Part shown: positions 17,038-25,568 of the stretch, piece after piece
Numbering within the stretch: the first letter of the stretch is position 1
Layout of the letters: each line of letters begins with the position of its first letter
Source: VFKU01 sp038916785
GTDB lineage: Bacteria > Hydrogenedentota > Hydrogenedentia > Hydrogenedentales > GCA-2746185
Assembly: GCA_038916785.1 (NCBI GenBank)
Contig: JBCLBO010000002.1
Location: forward strand, 1-64,000
Reading direction: 5' to 3'
DNA length: 64,000 nt
Position numbers and translations under genes: made by a program
The notes under the pieces: model-generated
Database searches by the model: none
The model's input: the letters and a program-made list of their open reading frames with translations, nothing else
What the model was told of the DNA's origin: nothing

Positions 17038-17549
17038 AGCGGCATATCCGCCTTAGATTGATGACGGCAATCAGAATCCTTATGGAATAGTCCGGCCCCC
17101 GACAGCCGGGTTTACCGCTGCTGGGGGCCGGTGGCTCTATTAGCACGCGACCGCTTGAATGAACTGATTCCCGCTACGTGCGACCCCTTGCCTGGCTTCG
17201 ACGACCAGAGGCCGGACAACCGCTTGCAAAAGCTCTTCGTTGCTGCGGGATGCACCACGGAATAGGGACGCATATCTTTGATCCGTCGGCGCTCGGGCGC
17301 GAACGTCTATAGGATTAAATAGGGACAGCCACCTATTTATGAATGAAACGGACGTGTCAATAAATAGGTGGCTGTCCCTATTTTGTCCTCGACCCCCGGC
17401 TAATTTCTGGCAACCCTTCGGGTTGCAACTTTGGACGACTTCAATGCAGGCACGAATGACTATGACTCGATCGATTGTGTGATCTCCCGCCTTCTGTTAG
17501 CATCGGCACCCAAATTACCTGCGAAGACGAAACTACGGAGCGGCGGCGC
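17038..17549. repeat. Non-coding spacer with a 23-base REP-type palindrome
   Basis: AAATAGGGACAGCCACCTATTTA at 17316-17338 is repeated inverted at 17361-17383, separated by 22 bases, giving a long near-perfect hairpin. This kind of sequence is typical of REP elements mobilised by IS200-like (RAYT) transposases; none is present here. AATAGGGACGCATA near 17263 looks like a decayed half-copy. The remaining bases show no gene. Confidence 0.7.
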
Positions 17550-18311
17550 ATGGATCTCGGACTCAAGGGCAAAACAGCGGTACTCACCGGCGGGGCCTCG
17601 GGCCTCGGGCGCGAAACTGCGCGCTACCTCGTGCGCGAGGGCTGCAATGTCCTCATCGCGGATCGCAACGAGCAGACCCTCGCTGAGGCCGCGGACGAGC
17701 TGCGCAAAATGGGCGGGCGGGTGTCGTCGATCAAAATCGACGTGACGAACTACGCGGACTGCGAGCGCATGGCGGCGCAGGCAGTGAAGGATTTCGGCGG
17801 GATCGACGTGCTGCTCGCGGGCGCGGGCGTGAGCGCGCCGGGCGCGTTCTTCCTCGATTCCGCGCCGAACGACTGGGCGGCGATGCTCGACATCAACATC
17901 CGCGGCGTGCTGAACACGAACCGCGCCTGCGCACCGATCATGGTGCAGAAAAAATCAGGCTCGATCATCAATATCGCCTCCGAGGCCGGCAAGGTCGGCG
18001 AGAAACGCATCGTCGTCTACTCCGCCACCAAGGGCGCCGTGATGAGTTTTTCAAAGGCCTTCGCACTCGAAATGGGCCGCTTCAATATCCGCGTCAACGC
18101 CGTCTGCCCCGGCGTCACGCGCACGCCCATGACCACCGGCTACGGCGGCCCCGGCGACGAGATGTACCAGAAAGCCTCCAAGTTCTACCCCATGGGCCGC
18201 CTCGGCGAACCCGAGGACATCGCCGCCATGATCGTCATGCTCGCGTCCAGCCAATCCACCTGGGTCACCGGCCAGTGCATCAGCGTGAGCGGCGGCTTCG
18301 GGCGAAGCTGA
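17550..18311 (+). CDS. Short-chain dehydrogenase/reductase (BadH-like)
   Basis: The 253-residue SDR has TGGASGLG, D-binding ADRN, INIAS with the catalytic Ser, and YSATK. The end VTGQCISVSGGFGRS is typical of the family. It resembles 2-hydroxycyclohexanecarboxyl-CoA and 3-oxoacyl-ACP reductases, so a substrate cannot be given. ATG 17550 has GGAG about 9 bases upstream. It is flanked on both sides by repeat-rich spacers. Confidence 0.87.
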   Translation: MDLGLKGKTAVLTGGASGLGRETARYLVREGCNVLIADRNEQTLAEAADELRKMGGRVSSIKIDVTNYADCERMAAQAVKDFGGIDVLLAGAGVSAPGAFFLDSAPNDWAAMLDINIRGVLNTNRACAPIMVQKKSGSIINIASEAGKVGEKRIVVYSATKGAVMSFSKAFALEMGRFNIRVNAVCPGVTRTPMTTGYGGPGDEMYQKASKFYPMGRLGEPEDIAAMIVMLASSQSTWVTGQCISVSGGFGRS

Positions 18312-18351
18312 ATTGCTGACAGTTCCGTAGCCCCGGTAGGGGCGTCGTGAC

Positions 18352-18631
18352 AGTAGCCCGCCGTTTCAGGGCGTGTTGCCCAAAACAGCGGCGCGGAAAT
18401 TCAACGACTCGGACTTCTTTGGACTGCGGCAGCGATAGCTGCCGCTTTCGCGCCGGGAGCTTGCTCCGGTGCAGTGCACACATAGAACGGAGATTCCGGC
18501 GCGACGACGCCCAACTCCGCTGGGCTAAGTAAAGCGGGAGCTATCGCTGCCGCAGTCCAAAGAGGCCTGTCACGTCTCTCTAGGCAAGTCGGATCATTTG
18601 GGCAACACGCCCTGAAACGGCGGGCTACTAT
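18352..18631. repeat. 280-base nested palindromic REP-like element
   Basis: The spacer 18312-18746 has no gene. Outer arms: GTAGCCCGCCGTTTCAGGGC at 18354 onward, about 32 bases, reappear inverted at 18598-18629. Inner arms: CTTTGGACTGCGGCAGCGAT near 18417 reappear inverted near 18543-18563. The core GTAGCCCGCCGTTTCA also occurs at 63378, so this is a dispersed family. The transcript could fold into one long cruciform. Confidence 0.8.
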
Positions 18632-18746
18632 CATATCGTCCCTCCGGGACGAGAAAGCGGTCGCTGAATCGATTCGACATGAACGCTGCAAAGCCAATTC
18701 TCACGCACTAAAAATCTGTGCAGTATTGGTGCTAATATCGTAGGCG

Positions 18747-20774
18747 ATGAGGACCGAATTCGCTAAACTCCTGAAGCAAGTCCGCAAGGCCTATCCGGAG
18801 GCGGACGAGGATCTGCTGCGCGCGGCGTATCGCGTGGCGGACAAGGCGCACCAGGGGCAGAAGCGGCTTTCCGGCGACCCTTACATCTCGCACACCCTCG
18901 CGGTCGCGGGCATCCTCGCGGGGCTCGGGCTCGACGTGCGCACCCTCAGCGCCGCGCTGCTACACGACGTGCTCGAGGACACGCCGGTCACCTTCGCGGA
19001 ACTCAAAACGGAATTCGGCGAGGACATCGCGCGGCTCGTGGACGGCGTCTCGAAAATCGGCGGCATGCACCTGCCGGAGTCCGCGCCCGTGGACCCCGAA
19101 ATGAAGCAAGCCGAAAACCTGCGCAAGATGCTGATCGCCACGGCGAAAGACGTCCGCGTGATCCTCATCAAACTCGCCGACCGCCTGCACAACATGCGGA
19201 CCATCGAATTCCTGCCGAAGCCGAAAATCCATCGCATCGCGCAGGAAACCCTCGACATCTACGCGCCCATCGCCAACCGGCTCGGCCTTTCGCAGTGGCA
19301 ATGGGAACTCGAGGACCACGCTTTCCACTACCTGCACCCCGAGGAATACCACGAAACCGCGCGCGCGGTCGCGATGAAGCGCAAAGAGCGCGAAGAGCTC
19401 CTCGAAGACCTTCTCCACTTCCTCGAAGAGCGCCTCAAGGAGGCCGAGGTCGATGCGCGCGTGATCGGCCGCCCGAAACATTTGTACGGCATCTACCAAA
19501 AAATGGTGCGCCAGGGAAAGAGTTTCGAGGATGTGACCGACGTGCTCGCCGTGCGCATCGTCGCGCAGACGGTCAGCGGCTGCTACAACGCGCTCGGCGT
19601 TGTGCATCACGTCTGGCCGCCCGTGCGCGGACGATTCAAGGACTACATCGCCGCGCCGAAGATGAACATGTACCAGTCCATCCACACCACCGTCCGCCTC
19701 GATACCGGGCGCCCGCTCGAAGTGCAGATCCGCACCGAGGAGATGGACCGCTCCTCGCGCGATGGCATCGCCGCGCACTGGAAATACAAGGAAGGCGTCG
19801 AGAAGCCCGACGCCAAAGCGGAATCGCAGTTGCTCTGGCTGCGCCAAATGTACGACTGGCTCAAGGACGCGAACGCGCCGGAAGAACTCTTCGAGAGCGT
19901 CCGCCGCGAGATCAGCACCACAGCCGTCTACGTCTACACGCCCAAGGGCCACGTGAAGGAACTGCCGCTGGGCGCCACGCCCGTCGACTGCGCCTACGCC
20001 ATCCACACGCAGCTCGGCCACACCTGCGTCGGCGCGAAAGTGAACGGCGCGCTCGTCCCCTTGCGCTATCATCTGCAAAACGGCGACGTCGTCGAAATCC
20101 AAACTTCCAAGAGCCAGCGGCCGCGGATCGATTGGCTCGATTTCGTCGTCAGCGGCCGCGCGCGCACGCGCATCCGCCAGAAGCTGCGCGAGTACGATGA
20201 GCTACCGCCGGCGGCCGGGGCCGCCGCGGGACCCGGCGAATCGCGCTCGATCGCGCCGCCGCAGATTGCCAAGCCGCGCCCGAAAGCCGAGCCCGTGGAC
20301 GAAGCGGCGCGCGAAAAGCTCGTGCGCATCGCCGGCGGTCAGGGCATGGCGCTGCAATTCGCCAAGTGCTGCAACGCGATGCCGGGCGAGGGCATCATCG
20401 GCTTCGTCACGCGCCACCACCTCATCACGATTCACCGCGCGGACTGCAAACTTCTCGAGGCCGCCGAGCGCAAGTCCGAGCGGCTCATTGCCGCGTCGTG
20501 GCTGGGCGACGAGCCGCCCGTCGTCCGCGTGCGGGTCGTCATCGCCTCGCGGCCCAATGGCCTGGCGGACATCACCACCTCGCTGCGGCCCATGAACCTC
20601 GACATCTCGCGGGCAGAATACCGCCCCGGCGAAAACGGCGACAGCGTCTTCGAGTGCGTCTTCGCCTGCTCCGATCGCGTGCGCTTCGAGCGCGTGGTCA
20701 AGGCCCTCGGCCAGATTTACGGCGTGCGGAGCGTCGACGAAATGCCCGTGGAGGAACCGGCGCACGCTGGCTGA
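18747..20774 (+). CDS. rel: Bifunctional (p)ppGpp synthetase/hydrolase
   Basis: Makes and degrades the stringent-response alarmone on the ribosome and in the cytosol. Over 675 residues: HD hydrolase domain with intact HDVLED (H73, D74) and LADRLHNMRT; synthetase domain with RFKD (296-299) and YQSIHT; TGS domain (about 393-455); a C-terminal zinc-finger-like segment (KCCNAMPGEGI) and ACT domain (about 590-665). The RxKD form is typical of bifunctional Rel rather than RelA. ATG 18747 lacks an obvious ribosome site and TAATAT at 18733-18738 would place transcription at or near the start codon. uvrB follows after 6 bases. Confidence 0.96.
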   Translation: MRTEFAKLLKQVRKAYPEADEDLLRAAYRVADKAHQGQKRLSGDPYISHTLAVAGILAGLGLDVRTLSAALLHDVLEDTPVTFAELKTEFGEDIARLVDGVSKIGGMHLPESAPVDPEMKQAENLRKMLIATAKDVRVILIKLADRLHNMRTIEFLPKPKIHRIAQETLDIYAPIANRLGLSQWQWELEDHAFHYLHPEEYHETARAVAMKRKEREELLEDLLHFLEERLKEAEVDARVIGRPKHLYGIYQKMVRQGKSFEDVTDVLAVRIVAQTVSGCYNALGVVHHVWPPVRGRFKDYIAAPKMNMYQSIHTTVRLDTGRPLEVQIRTEEMDRSSRDGIAAHWKYKEGVEKPDAKAESQLLWLRQMYDWLKDANAPEELFESVRREISTTAVYVYTPKGHVKELPLGATPVDCAYAIHTQLGHTCVGAKVNGALVPLRYHLQNGDVVEIQTSKSQRPRIDWLDFVVSGRARTRIRQKLREYDELPPAAGAAAGPGESRSIAPPQIAKPRPKAEPVDEAAREKLVRIAGGQGMALQFAKCCNAMPGEGIIGFVTRHHLITIHRADCKLLEAAERKSERLIAASWLGDEPPVVRVRVVIASRPNGLADITTSLRPMNLDISRAEYRPGENGDSVFECVFACSDRVRFERVVKALGQIYGVRSVDEMPVEEPAHAG

Positions 20775-20780
20775 TCGCGC

Positions 20781-22778
20781 ATGGATCGATTCACTCTCGC
20801 CAAACCCTTCGAGCCCGCCGGCGACCAGCCCGAGGCCATCGCCGCGCTCGTGGCGAACCTGCGCGACGGCATCGATCACCAGGTGCTGCTCGGCGTGACC
20901 GGCTCGGGCAAGACCTTCACCATTGCGAACGCAATCGAGCAGGTGGACCGGCCCACGCTGGTGATGGCGCCGAACAAAATCCTCGCGGCACAGCTCTATA
21001 GCGAGTTCAAGGCGCTTTTTCCCGAAAACGCCGTCGAATACTTCGTCAGCTACTACGACTACTACCAGCCCGAAGCCTACGTCCCGTCGAAAGACCTGTA
21101 CATCGAAAAAGATTCAAGCATCAACGACGAAATCGACAAGATGCGCCACTCGGCCACGCGCGCCCTGCTCAGCCGCCGCGACGTGATCATCGTCGCCAGT
21201 GTCTCGTGCATCTACGGCATCGGCTCGCCCGAGGTGTACAACCGCATGCGCATCGACCTGGTGCCGGGCGATGTCGTCCCGCGCGACGACCTCGTCGCCG
21301 GGCTCGTCGCCATGCAGTACCAGCGCAAGGACATGGACTTTCACCGCGGCACCTTCCGCGTCCGCGGCGACATCGTCGATGTCTTCCCGCCCTATGAGGC
21401 GGACAAGGCGATCCGCATCGAGTTCTTCGGCGACGAGATCGAGTCCGTCGGCGAGATCGATCCGCTGCGCGGCGTGACGCTGCGCAAGCTGCGCCGCACG
21501 AGCATCTACCCCGGCACGCATTACGCCACGGAGTCCTCGACGCTGGAGCACGCGATCAAGGGAATCAAGCACGAACTCCAGGAGCGTTTGCAGGAGCTGC
21601 GCGCGGCGGGCCAGGAACTCTACGCCCAGCGCCTCGAACAGCGCACGCGCTACGACCTCGAAATGTTGCAGGAGATCGGCTTCTGCACAGGCATTGAAAA
21701 CTACTCGCGCCACCTCGACGGCCGCCAGCCGGGCGAGCCGCCCTACACGCTGCTCGATTATTTCCCGGACGATTTCCTCTGCGTCATCGACGAATCGCAC
21801 ATCAGCGTGCCCCAGATCGGCGCGATGTACAAGGGCGATCGCGCGCGCAAGGACATGCTCGTCGAATACGGCTTCCGCCTGCCCTGCGCGCGCGACAACC
21901 GCCCGCTCACCTTCGAGGAGTGGCAAAACCACATCGGCCAATGCATCTATGTGAGCGCGACCCCCGCGAAGTACGAACTCGAAAAGAGCCAGGGGCTGAT
22001 CGTCGAGCAGGTCGTGCGCCCGACCGGCCTGATCGATCCCGAAATCGAAGTGCGCCGCGCGGACAACCAAGTGGACGATCTGCTCGAAGAAATCCGCAAG
22101 CGCGCGGAGAAAAGCGAGCGCGTCCTGGTCACCACGCTCACCAAGCGCATGGCCGAGGACCTCACCGAGTACTACACCGACATCGGCATCCGCGTGCGCT
22201 ACATGCACTCCGACGTCGAGACCCTCGAGCGTATCGAGCTCATCCGCGCGCTCCGCGCCGGCGACTACGACGTGCTGGTCGGCATCAACCTCCTGCGCGA
22301 AGGCCTCGACCTGCCGGAGGTCTCGCTCGTCGCCATCCTCGACGCCGACAAGGAAGGATTCTTGCGCTCGGAAACCAGCCTCGTGCAGACCATCGGCCGC
22401 GCTTCGCGCCACCTCGACGGCAAGGTAATTATGTACGCCAACGTGATGACCGGCTCGATGACCCGCGCCATCGGCGAGACCGACCGCCGCCGCGCCAAAC
22501 AGGTCACCTACAACGAGGAACACGAGATCACGCCGAAGTCCATCCAAAAGGCCATCCGCGAGATCGAGCGCGTCATGCCCAACAGCAAACAGGCCCGATA
22601 CCGAGCCGTCGAGCGCGCCGCCGAAGACACCATCGACTACGGCAACCTCGAAGCCACCATCGCCGACCTTCGAAAAAAAATGAAGGCCGCCGCCGAGCGC
22701 ATGGAATTCGAAGAAGCCGCCATCTACCGCGACCGCCTGGTCCAGATGGAGCGCGCGCAGATCGAGCAGGGCGTGTAA
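20781..22778 (+). CDS. uvrB: UvrABC system protein B
   Basis: Damage-verification helicase of nucleotide excision repair. The 665-residue protein has Walker A GVTGSGKT (38-45), the beta-hairpin YYDYYQPEAYVP that inserts into DNA, DESHISVPQ, DADKEGFLRS and a C-terminal UVR motif that binds UvrC. Length is standard. It starts 6 bases after the rel stop, so the two are probably co-transcribed. It converges with the FRG gene, leaving 22 bases between stops. Confidence 0.98.
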   Translation: MDRFTLAKPFEPAGDQPEAIAALVANLRDGIDHQVLLGVTGSGKTFTIANAIEQVDRPTLVMAPNKILAAQLYSEFKALFPENAVEYFVSYYDYYQPEAYVPSKDLYIEKDSSINDEIDKMRHSATRALLSRRDVIIVASVSCIYGIGSPEVYNRMRIDLVPGDVVPRDDLVAGLVAMQYQRKDMDFHRGTFRVRGDIVDVFPPYEADKAIRIEFFGDEIESVGEIDPLRGVTLRKLRRTSIYPGTHYATESSTLEHAIKGIKHELQERLQELRAAGQELYAQRLEQRTRYDLEMLQEIGFCTGIENYSRHLDGRQPGEPPYTLLDYFPDDFLCVIDESHISVPQIGAMYKGDRARKDMLVEYGFRLPCARDNRPLTFEEWQNHIGQCIYVSATPAKYELEKSQGLIVEQVVRPTGLIDPEIEVRRADNQVDDLLEEIRKRAEKSERVLVTTLTKRMAEDLTEYYTDIGIRVRYMHSDVETLERIELIRALRAGDYDVLVGINLLREGLDLPEVSLVAILDADKEGFLRSETSLVQTIGRASRHLDGKVIMYANVMTGSMTRAIGETDRRRAKQVTYNEEHEITPKSIQKAIREIERVMPNSKQARYRAVERAAEDTIDYGNLEATIADLRKKMKAAAERMEFEEAAIYRDRLVQMERAQIEQGV

Positions 22779-22800
22779 CTATTTCTGCTCCGGCCAGCCT

Positions 22801-23670
22801 TCAATGGGTGCGGCGATTTTGATCTGTATTATCCAATACCTCCAATCCAAACCTGTAATGATATTTTATCCAATCATTGACTCCCCGTGCATGGCCCTCG
22901 AGTCCCGGAAAGAGACTCGAGGGGAAAATCGCCATTCTCCTCAGATCGGTCATTATGTCGTAGTGAAGCTTTCGCGGTATCACTATCTTCAGAATCTGCG
23001 CTTCCGAAACTTCAGTTAGAGATGCTCGTAGATTCGTGTCAAAAGTTCGGTCGATTCTCCCAGGCACGAGGTACAGCGCCTGTTGTGCGCGCTCGCGGGC
23101 GTGTGGTCGGCCGGAATTCATCCACCAAACACATTCGTGGCGATTTTGGTAGAAAATCTCCCTGAATTTTGTACCGACAAGAGATCCTACTTTGTCAACG
23201 TGGATTGACTCTCCTTCATTGTACTGAGGAATAAACACATCGTTCACAAAATGCGATTGAAGAGTAAACCGATTGACAGCCCACACTACGGAGTCGGATC
23301 GCGCATCACGTACGGCGAAGTAGGTCGCTACATAAGGAGACTCGGTGAAGTCCAGCAGGCGTGTCGGCCCACCGAAGTGTTGAAGCAGCGCGAGCGCCTC
23401 AAAGTCGTTTCGCGGCGATTCGCTAGTCGACAGATAGTGGTGTAGGTAGAGTTTGAATACGTCTAGCGATTGATTCTCGATTATCGGTTCGAAGTTTCTC
23501 AAATTCGCATCGGGCTCATCGAATGCCCGTTCGAGAGTAGTCCTCAATCCCCATTCGGCCTGCGTTTGGCCACGAAAGACCCACAAGTATCCAAATCGGT
23601 CGAACGCATTTCGAAGCTCTTCCCAGCTCTTTATTCGCAGTTCCGGGTATGGTGATCCGGGGTTGGTCAT
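22801..23670 (-). CDS. FRG-domain protein
   Basis: The 289-residue protein carries the FRG domain: FRGQ at 32-35 and LQHFGGPTRLLDFTESPYVATYFA. The family is of unknown function and is common near phage and mobile genes. This gene is visibly AT-richer than its neighbours (many ATT, AAA and GAA codons), which suggests recent gain. ATG 23670 has GGAG at a good distance. Its promoter overlaps that of the divergent flagellin operon. Confidence 0.85.
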   Translation of the reverse strand: MTNPGSPYPELRIKSWEELRNAFDRFGYLWVFRGQTQAEWGLRTTLERAFDEPDANLRNFEPIIENQSLDVFKLYLHHYLSTSESPRNDFEALALLQHFGGPTRLLDFTESPYVATYFAVRDARSDSVVWAVNRFTLQSHFVNDVFIPQYNEGESIHVDKVGSLVGTKFREIFYQNRHECVWWMNSGRPHARERAQQALYLVPGRIDRTFDTNLRASLTEVSEAQILKIVIPRKLHYDIMTDLRRMAIFPSSLFPGLEGHARGVNDWIKYHYRFGLEVLDNTDQNRRTH

Positions 23671-23713
23671 GATCTTGTCTCCGTAAGTCTAATAATCCCA
23701 ATAACTTAGCAGT

Positions 23714-23742
23714 ATTATAATAAAATTCACGTCCTGACTAAA
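23714..23742 (-). promoter_or_regulatory. Promoter of the FRG gene
   Basis: On the minus strand TTTAGT (23742-23737), a 17-base spacer and a perfect TATAAT (23719-23714) lie about 45 bases before the FRG start codon. The -35 overlaps the sigma-28 -35 on the other strand. Confidence 0.7.
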
Positions 23743-23765
23743 GTTTTCACTAAAGTTGCCGATAA
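23739..23765 (+). promoter_or_regulatory. Consensus sigma-28 (FliA) promoter for flagellin
   Basis: TAAAGTTT at 23739-23746, an 11-base spacer and GCCGATAA at 23758-23765 match the flagellar class 3 consensus exactly. Transcription would begin near 23772, some 460 bases before the flagellin start. Confidence 0.88.
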
Positions 23766-23771
23766 AGAACC

Positions 23772-24234
23772 CAGTTAGGCGGGAAGCCGTCTACGGGGAA
23801 ACAGTTGAAGGGGACCGGGCACGGATGCCCGGGAAGAACCAACCGCAAGCGCAAGACGGTGAACTGGAGGCTCGCCGGGGCGGATGGAGGCAAGACTGTA
23901 GTAAACGGGGGCACGCCCGGCCGGCATCGGCGAGGCGGGTCATCGTCTGTCCAGCATCGCGCGCGGTGGAAACCGGCGCGATGCGACATGAGGAGCGCGC
24001 GGGCAGTCCGCGCGCGTGGCCGAACCGGGGAAACCGGGCATCGGCCGGACGGATGAAGACCGCTGCCGCCACGAACATATCGCGCAGGGGGATCCACGCT
24101 GTATTCGGTGGCTCGGGACTGATGTTCCGGGTCGCCGCGAAGTTGTATATGTGCCCCGGGACGGGACTGGGGCGATGACCGTGGCGCACGGATTGCGCTA
24201 CGGAACCGGAACGTAATTCTAAGGAGGATGTGTC
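23772..24234 (+). ncRNA. Long structured 5' leader of the flagellin mRNA
   Basis: Between the sigma-28 promoter and the flagellin start lie about 460 bases without a credible gene but with many strong hairpins: 23776-23782/23787-23793; 23815-23821/23826-23832 (loop CGGA); 23954-23984 (13 pairs with a bulge and a GGAA tetraloop); 23995-24002/24008-24015; 24018-24023/24041-24046; 24153-24157/24169-24173. The segments GGAAACCGG and GGGGAAACCGGG recur. It ends in TAAGGAGGA before the ATG. It matches no riboswitch class I can recognise. Confidence 0.5.
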
Positions 24235-25056
24235 ATGGGATTAGTTGTCAATACGAATGTCGCGGCGATCAACACGAGCCGCATTTTGCGTCGGTCCATG
24301 TTGGACTTGAACAAGTCACTGGAGCGCCTGTCCAGCGGCTTGCGAATCAACCGAGCGGCCGATGACGCCGCAGGGCTCACGATCGCGGAAGGTCTGCGCT
24401 CGCAGGTCAAGGGCTTTCAGGTCGTCCAGCGAAACGCGCAGGACGGCATCAGCCTCCTGCAGACCGCCGAAGGCGCGCTCAGCGACGTTACCGCAGTCCT
24501 ACAGCGCATCCGCGAACTCGCGGTGCAGTCGGCCAGCGGCACGCTGCAGGACACCCCCAACCGGACCGACATCAACGCAGAGTCGATTGAGTTGATCGCC
24601 ACCATAAACGAAATCCTCGTCCGGACGACGTTCAACGGCATCAACCCCTTCGGCGCGGCGGCCGTGACTATCCAGACCGGCGTGCTCAACACGCAGACGA
24701 CCGTTCTGGCCGGCACGGGCTCGATCATCAGCACCACCACGCTGGGCATCAACGCCCTCGTGATCAACACGCAAGCCAGCGCCGCCACCGCCCTGACTAC
24801 ACTGGACACCGCGATGGCGGCCGTGAACACCCGCCGCGCCAACCTCGGTGCCGCGCAGAACCGCCTCGAATTCACCATCAACCAGCTCGGCATCCGCGAA
24901 GAAAACGCCGCGGCCGCCGAGAGCCGTATCCGCGATGCGGACATCGCAAAGGAAACGATCGCGTTCACGCGCAACCAGATTCTGGTCAGCGCGGGCACCT
25001 CGATCCTGGCGCAAGCCAACATCGTGCCGCAGACTGCCCTTCAGCTCCTGCGGTAA
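24235..25056 (+). CDS. fliC: Flagellin, minimal type
   Basis: The 273-residue protein has both conserved D0/D1 ends: LVVNTNVAAINTSRILRRS, LERLSSGLRINRAADDAAGL at the start and ISQ-type RIRDADIAKETIAFTRNQIL and the QANIVPQTALQLLR tail at the end. The central variable domain is almost absent, so it forms a thin filament without D2/D3. AAGGAGGA precedes the ATG. It heads a two-gene operon with flaG under a sigma-28 promoter. Confidence 0.96.
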   Translation: MGLVVNTNVAAINTSRILRRSMLDLNKSLERLSSGLRINRAADDAAGLTIAEGLRSQVKGFQVVQRNAQDGISLLQTAEGALSDVTAVLQRIRELAVQSASGTLQDTPNRTDINAESIELIATINEILVRTTFNGINPFGAAAVTIQTGVLNTQTTVLAGTGSIISTTTLGINALVINTQASAATALTTLDTAMAAVNTRRANLGAAQNRLEFTINQLGIREENAAAAESRIRDADIAKETIAFTRNQILVSAGTSILAQANIVPQTALQLLR

Positions 25057-25082
25057 TCCGGGGACACGCGAGGTAAACCACT

Positions 25083-25400
25083 ATGGAAATCGGCGGCGCA
25101 ATACGGCAGTCGGCGAACCCGCCCGAAGCCGCTAGTGCGCCGCCGCCTCCAGCGGCGACCGCGTCGGCCCGTGCCGAAGCGGTGTCTCGCAGGCTCGTCG
25201 AGGCGCTGGCCAGAAAAGCCGCCGAGAACACGCGCGGCGGCGGCTCGAAGATTCGCGTGGATGAAGCGACCGATCGCATCGTTGTCCAGATTCTGAATGC
25301 GAACGGGGAGGTGATCAAGCAGATTCCACCCGAGGAACTCTTGCGCGCGATCGCCAAGTCACGCGAAGTGACGGGGCTGATCTTCGACCAGCAGACCTAA
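25083..25400 (+). CDS. flaG: FlaG-family flagellar protein
   Basis: The 105-residue product has an Ala/Pro-rich start and the FlaG domain, VDEATDRIVVQILNANGEVI followed by IPPEELLRAIAK. FlaG proteins affect filament length. It begins 26 bases after the flagellin stop and is followed by a hairpin terminator. Confidence 0.88.
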   Translation: MEIGGAIRQSANPPEAASAPPPPAATASARAEAVSRRLVEALARKAAENTRGGGSKIRVDEATDRIVVQILNANGEVIKQIPPEELLRAIAKSREVTGLIFDQQT

Positions 25401-25418
25401 CCCGAATCGATACACACG

Positions 25419-25456
25419 GCAGCCCGGAGCGCGAATACGCTCCGGGCTGCGTTCTG
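25419..25456 (+). terminator. Terminator of the flagellin-flaG operon
   Basis: A perfect 13-base stem (25419-25431 with 25438-25450, loop CGAATA) is followed by GTTCTGTCTGT, a modestly T-rich tail. Confidence 0.75.
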
Positions 25457-25508
25457 TCTGTAGAAGCTCCCCCAGGACATGACACGAGGGACAGCACGCG
25501 TAGTGGCT

Positions 25509-25568
25509 GGATCGTAGTCCGCACGCCCCGCGTGATGGCGCCTCACGCGGAGCGCGCGGACTACGATC
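25509..25568. repeat. Palindrome between convergent genes
   Basis: GATCGTAGTCCGC (25510-25522) is inverted at 25556-25568, with an inner CCGCGTGA/TCACGCGG stem (25528-25535, 25543-25550). It lies just before the stop of the minus-strand gene and may act as a bidirectional terminator. Confidence 0.6.

Noticed and set aside
18960..20102. 380-codon open frame antisense to rel
   Set aside because: Shadow of the conserved Rel coding frame, no ribosome site or family resemblance.
21114..22547. 477-codon open frame antisense to uvrB
   Set aside because: Exactly opposite a fully conserved uvrB; composition is a mirror of its codons.
23756..24178. 140-codon open frame in the flagellin leader
   Set aside because: Starts before the expected transcript start, has no ribosome site or recognisable domain, and overlaps strong hairpins.
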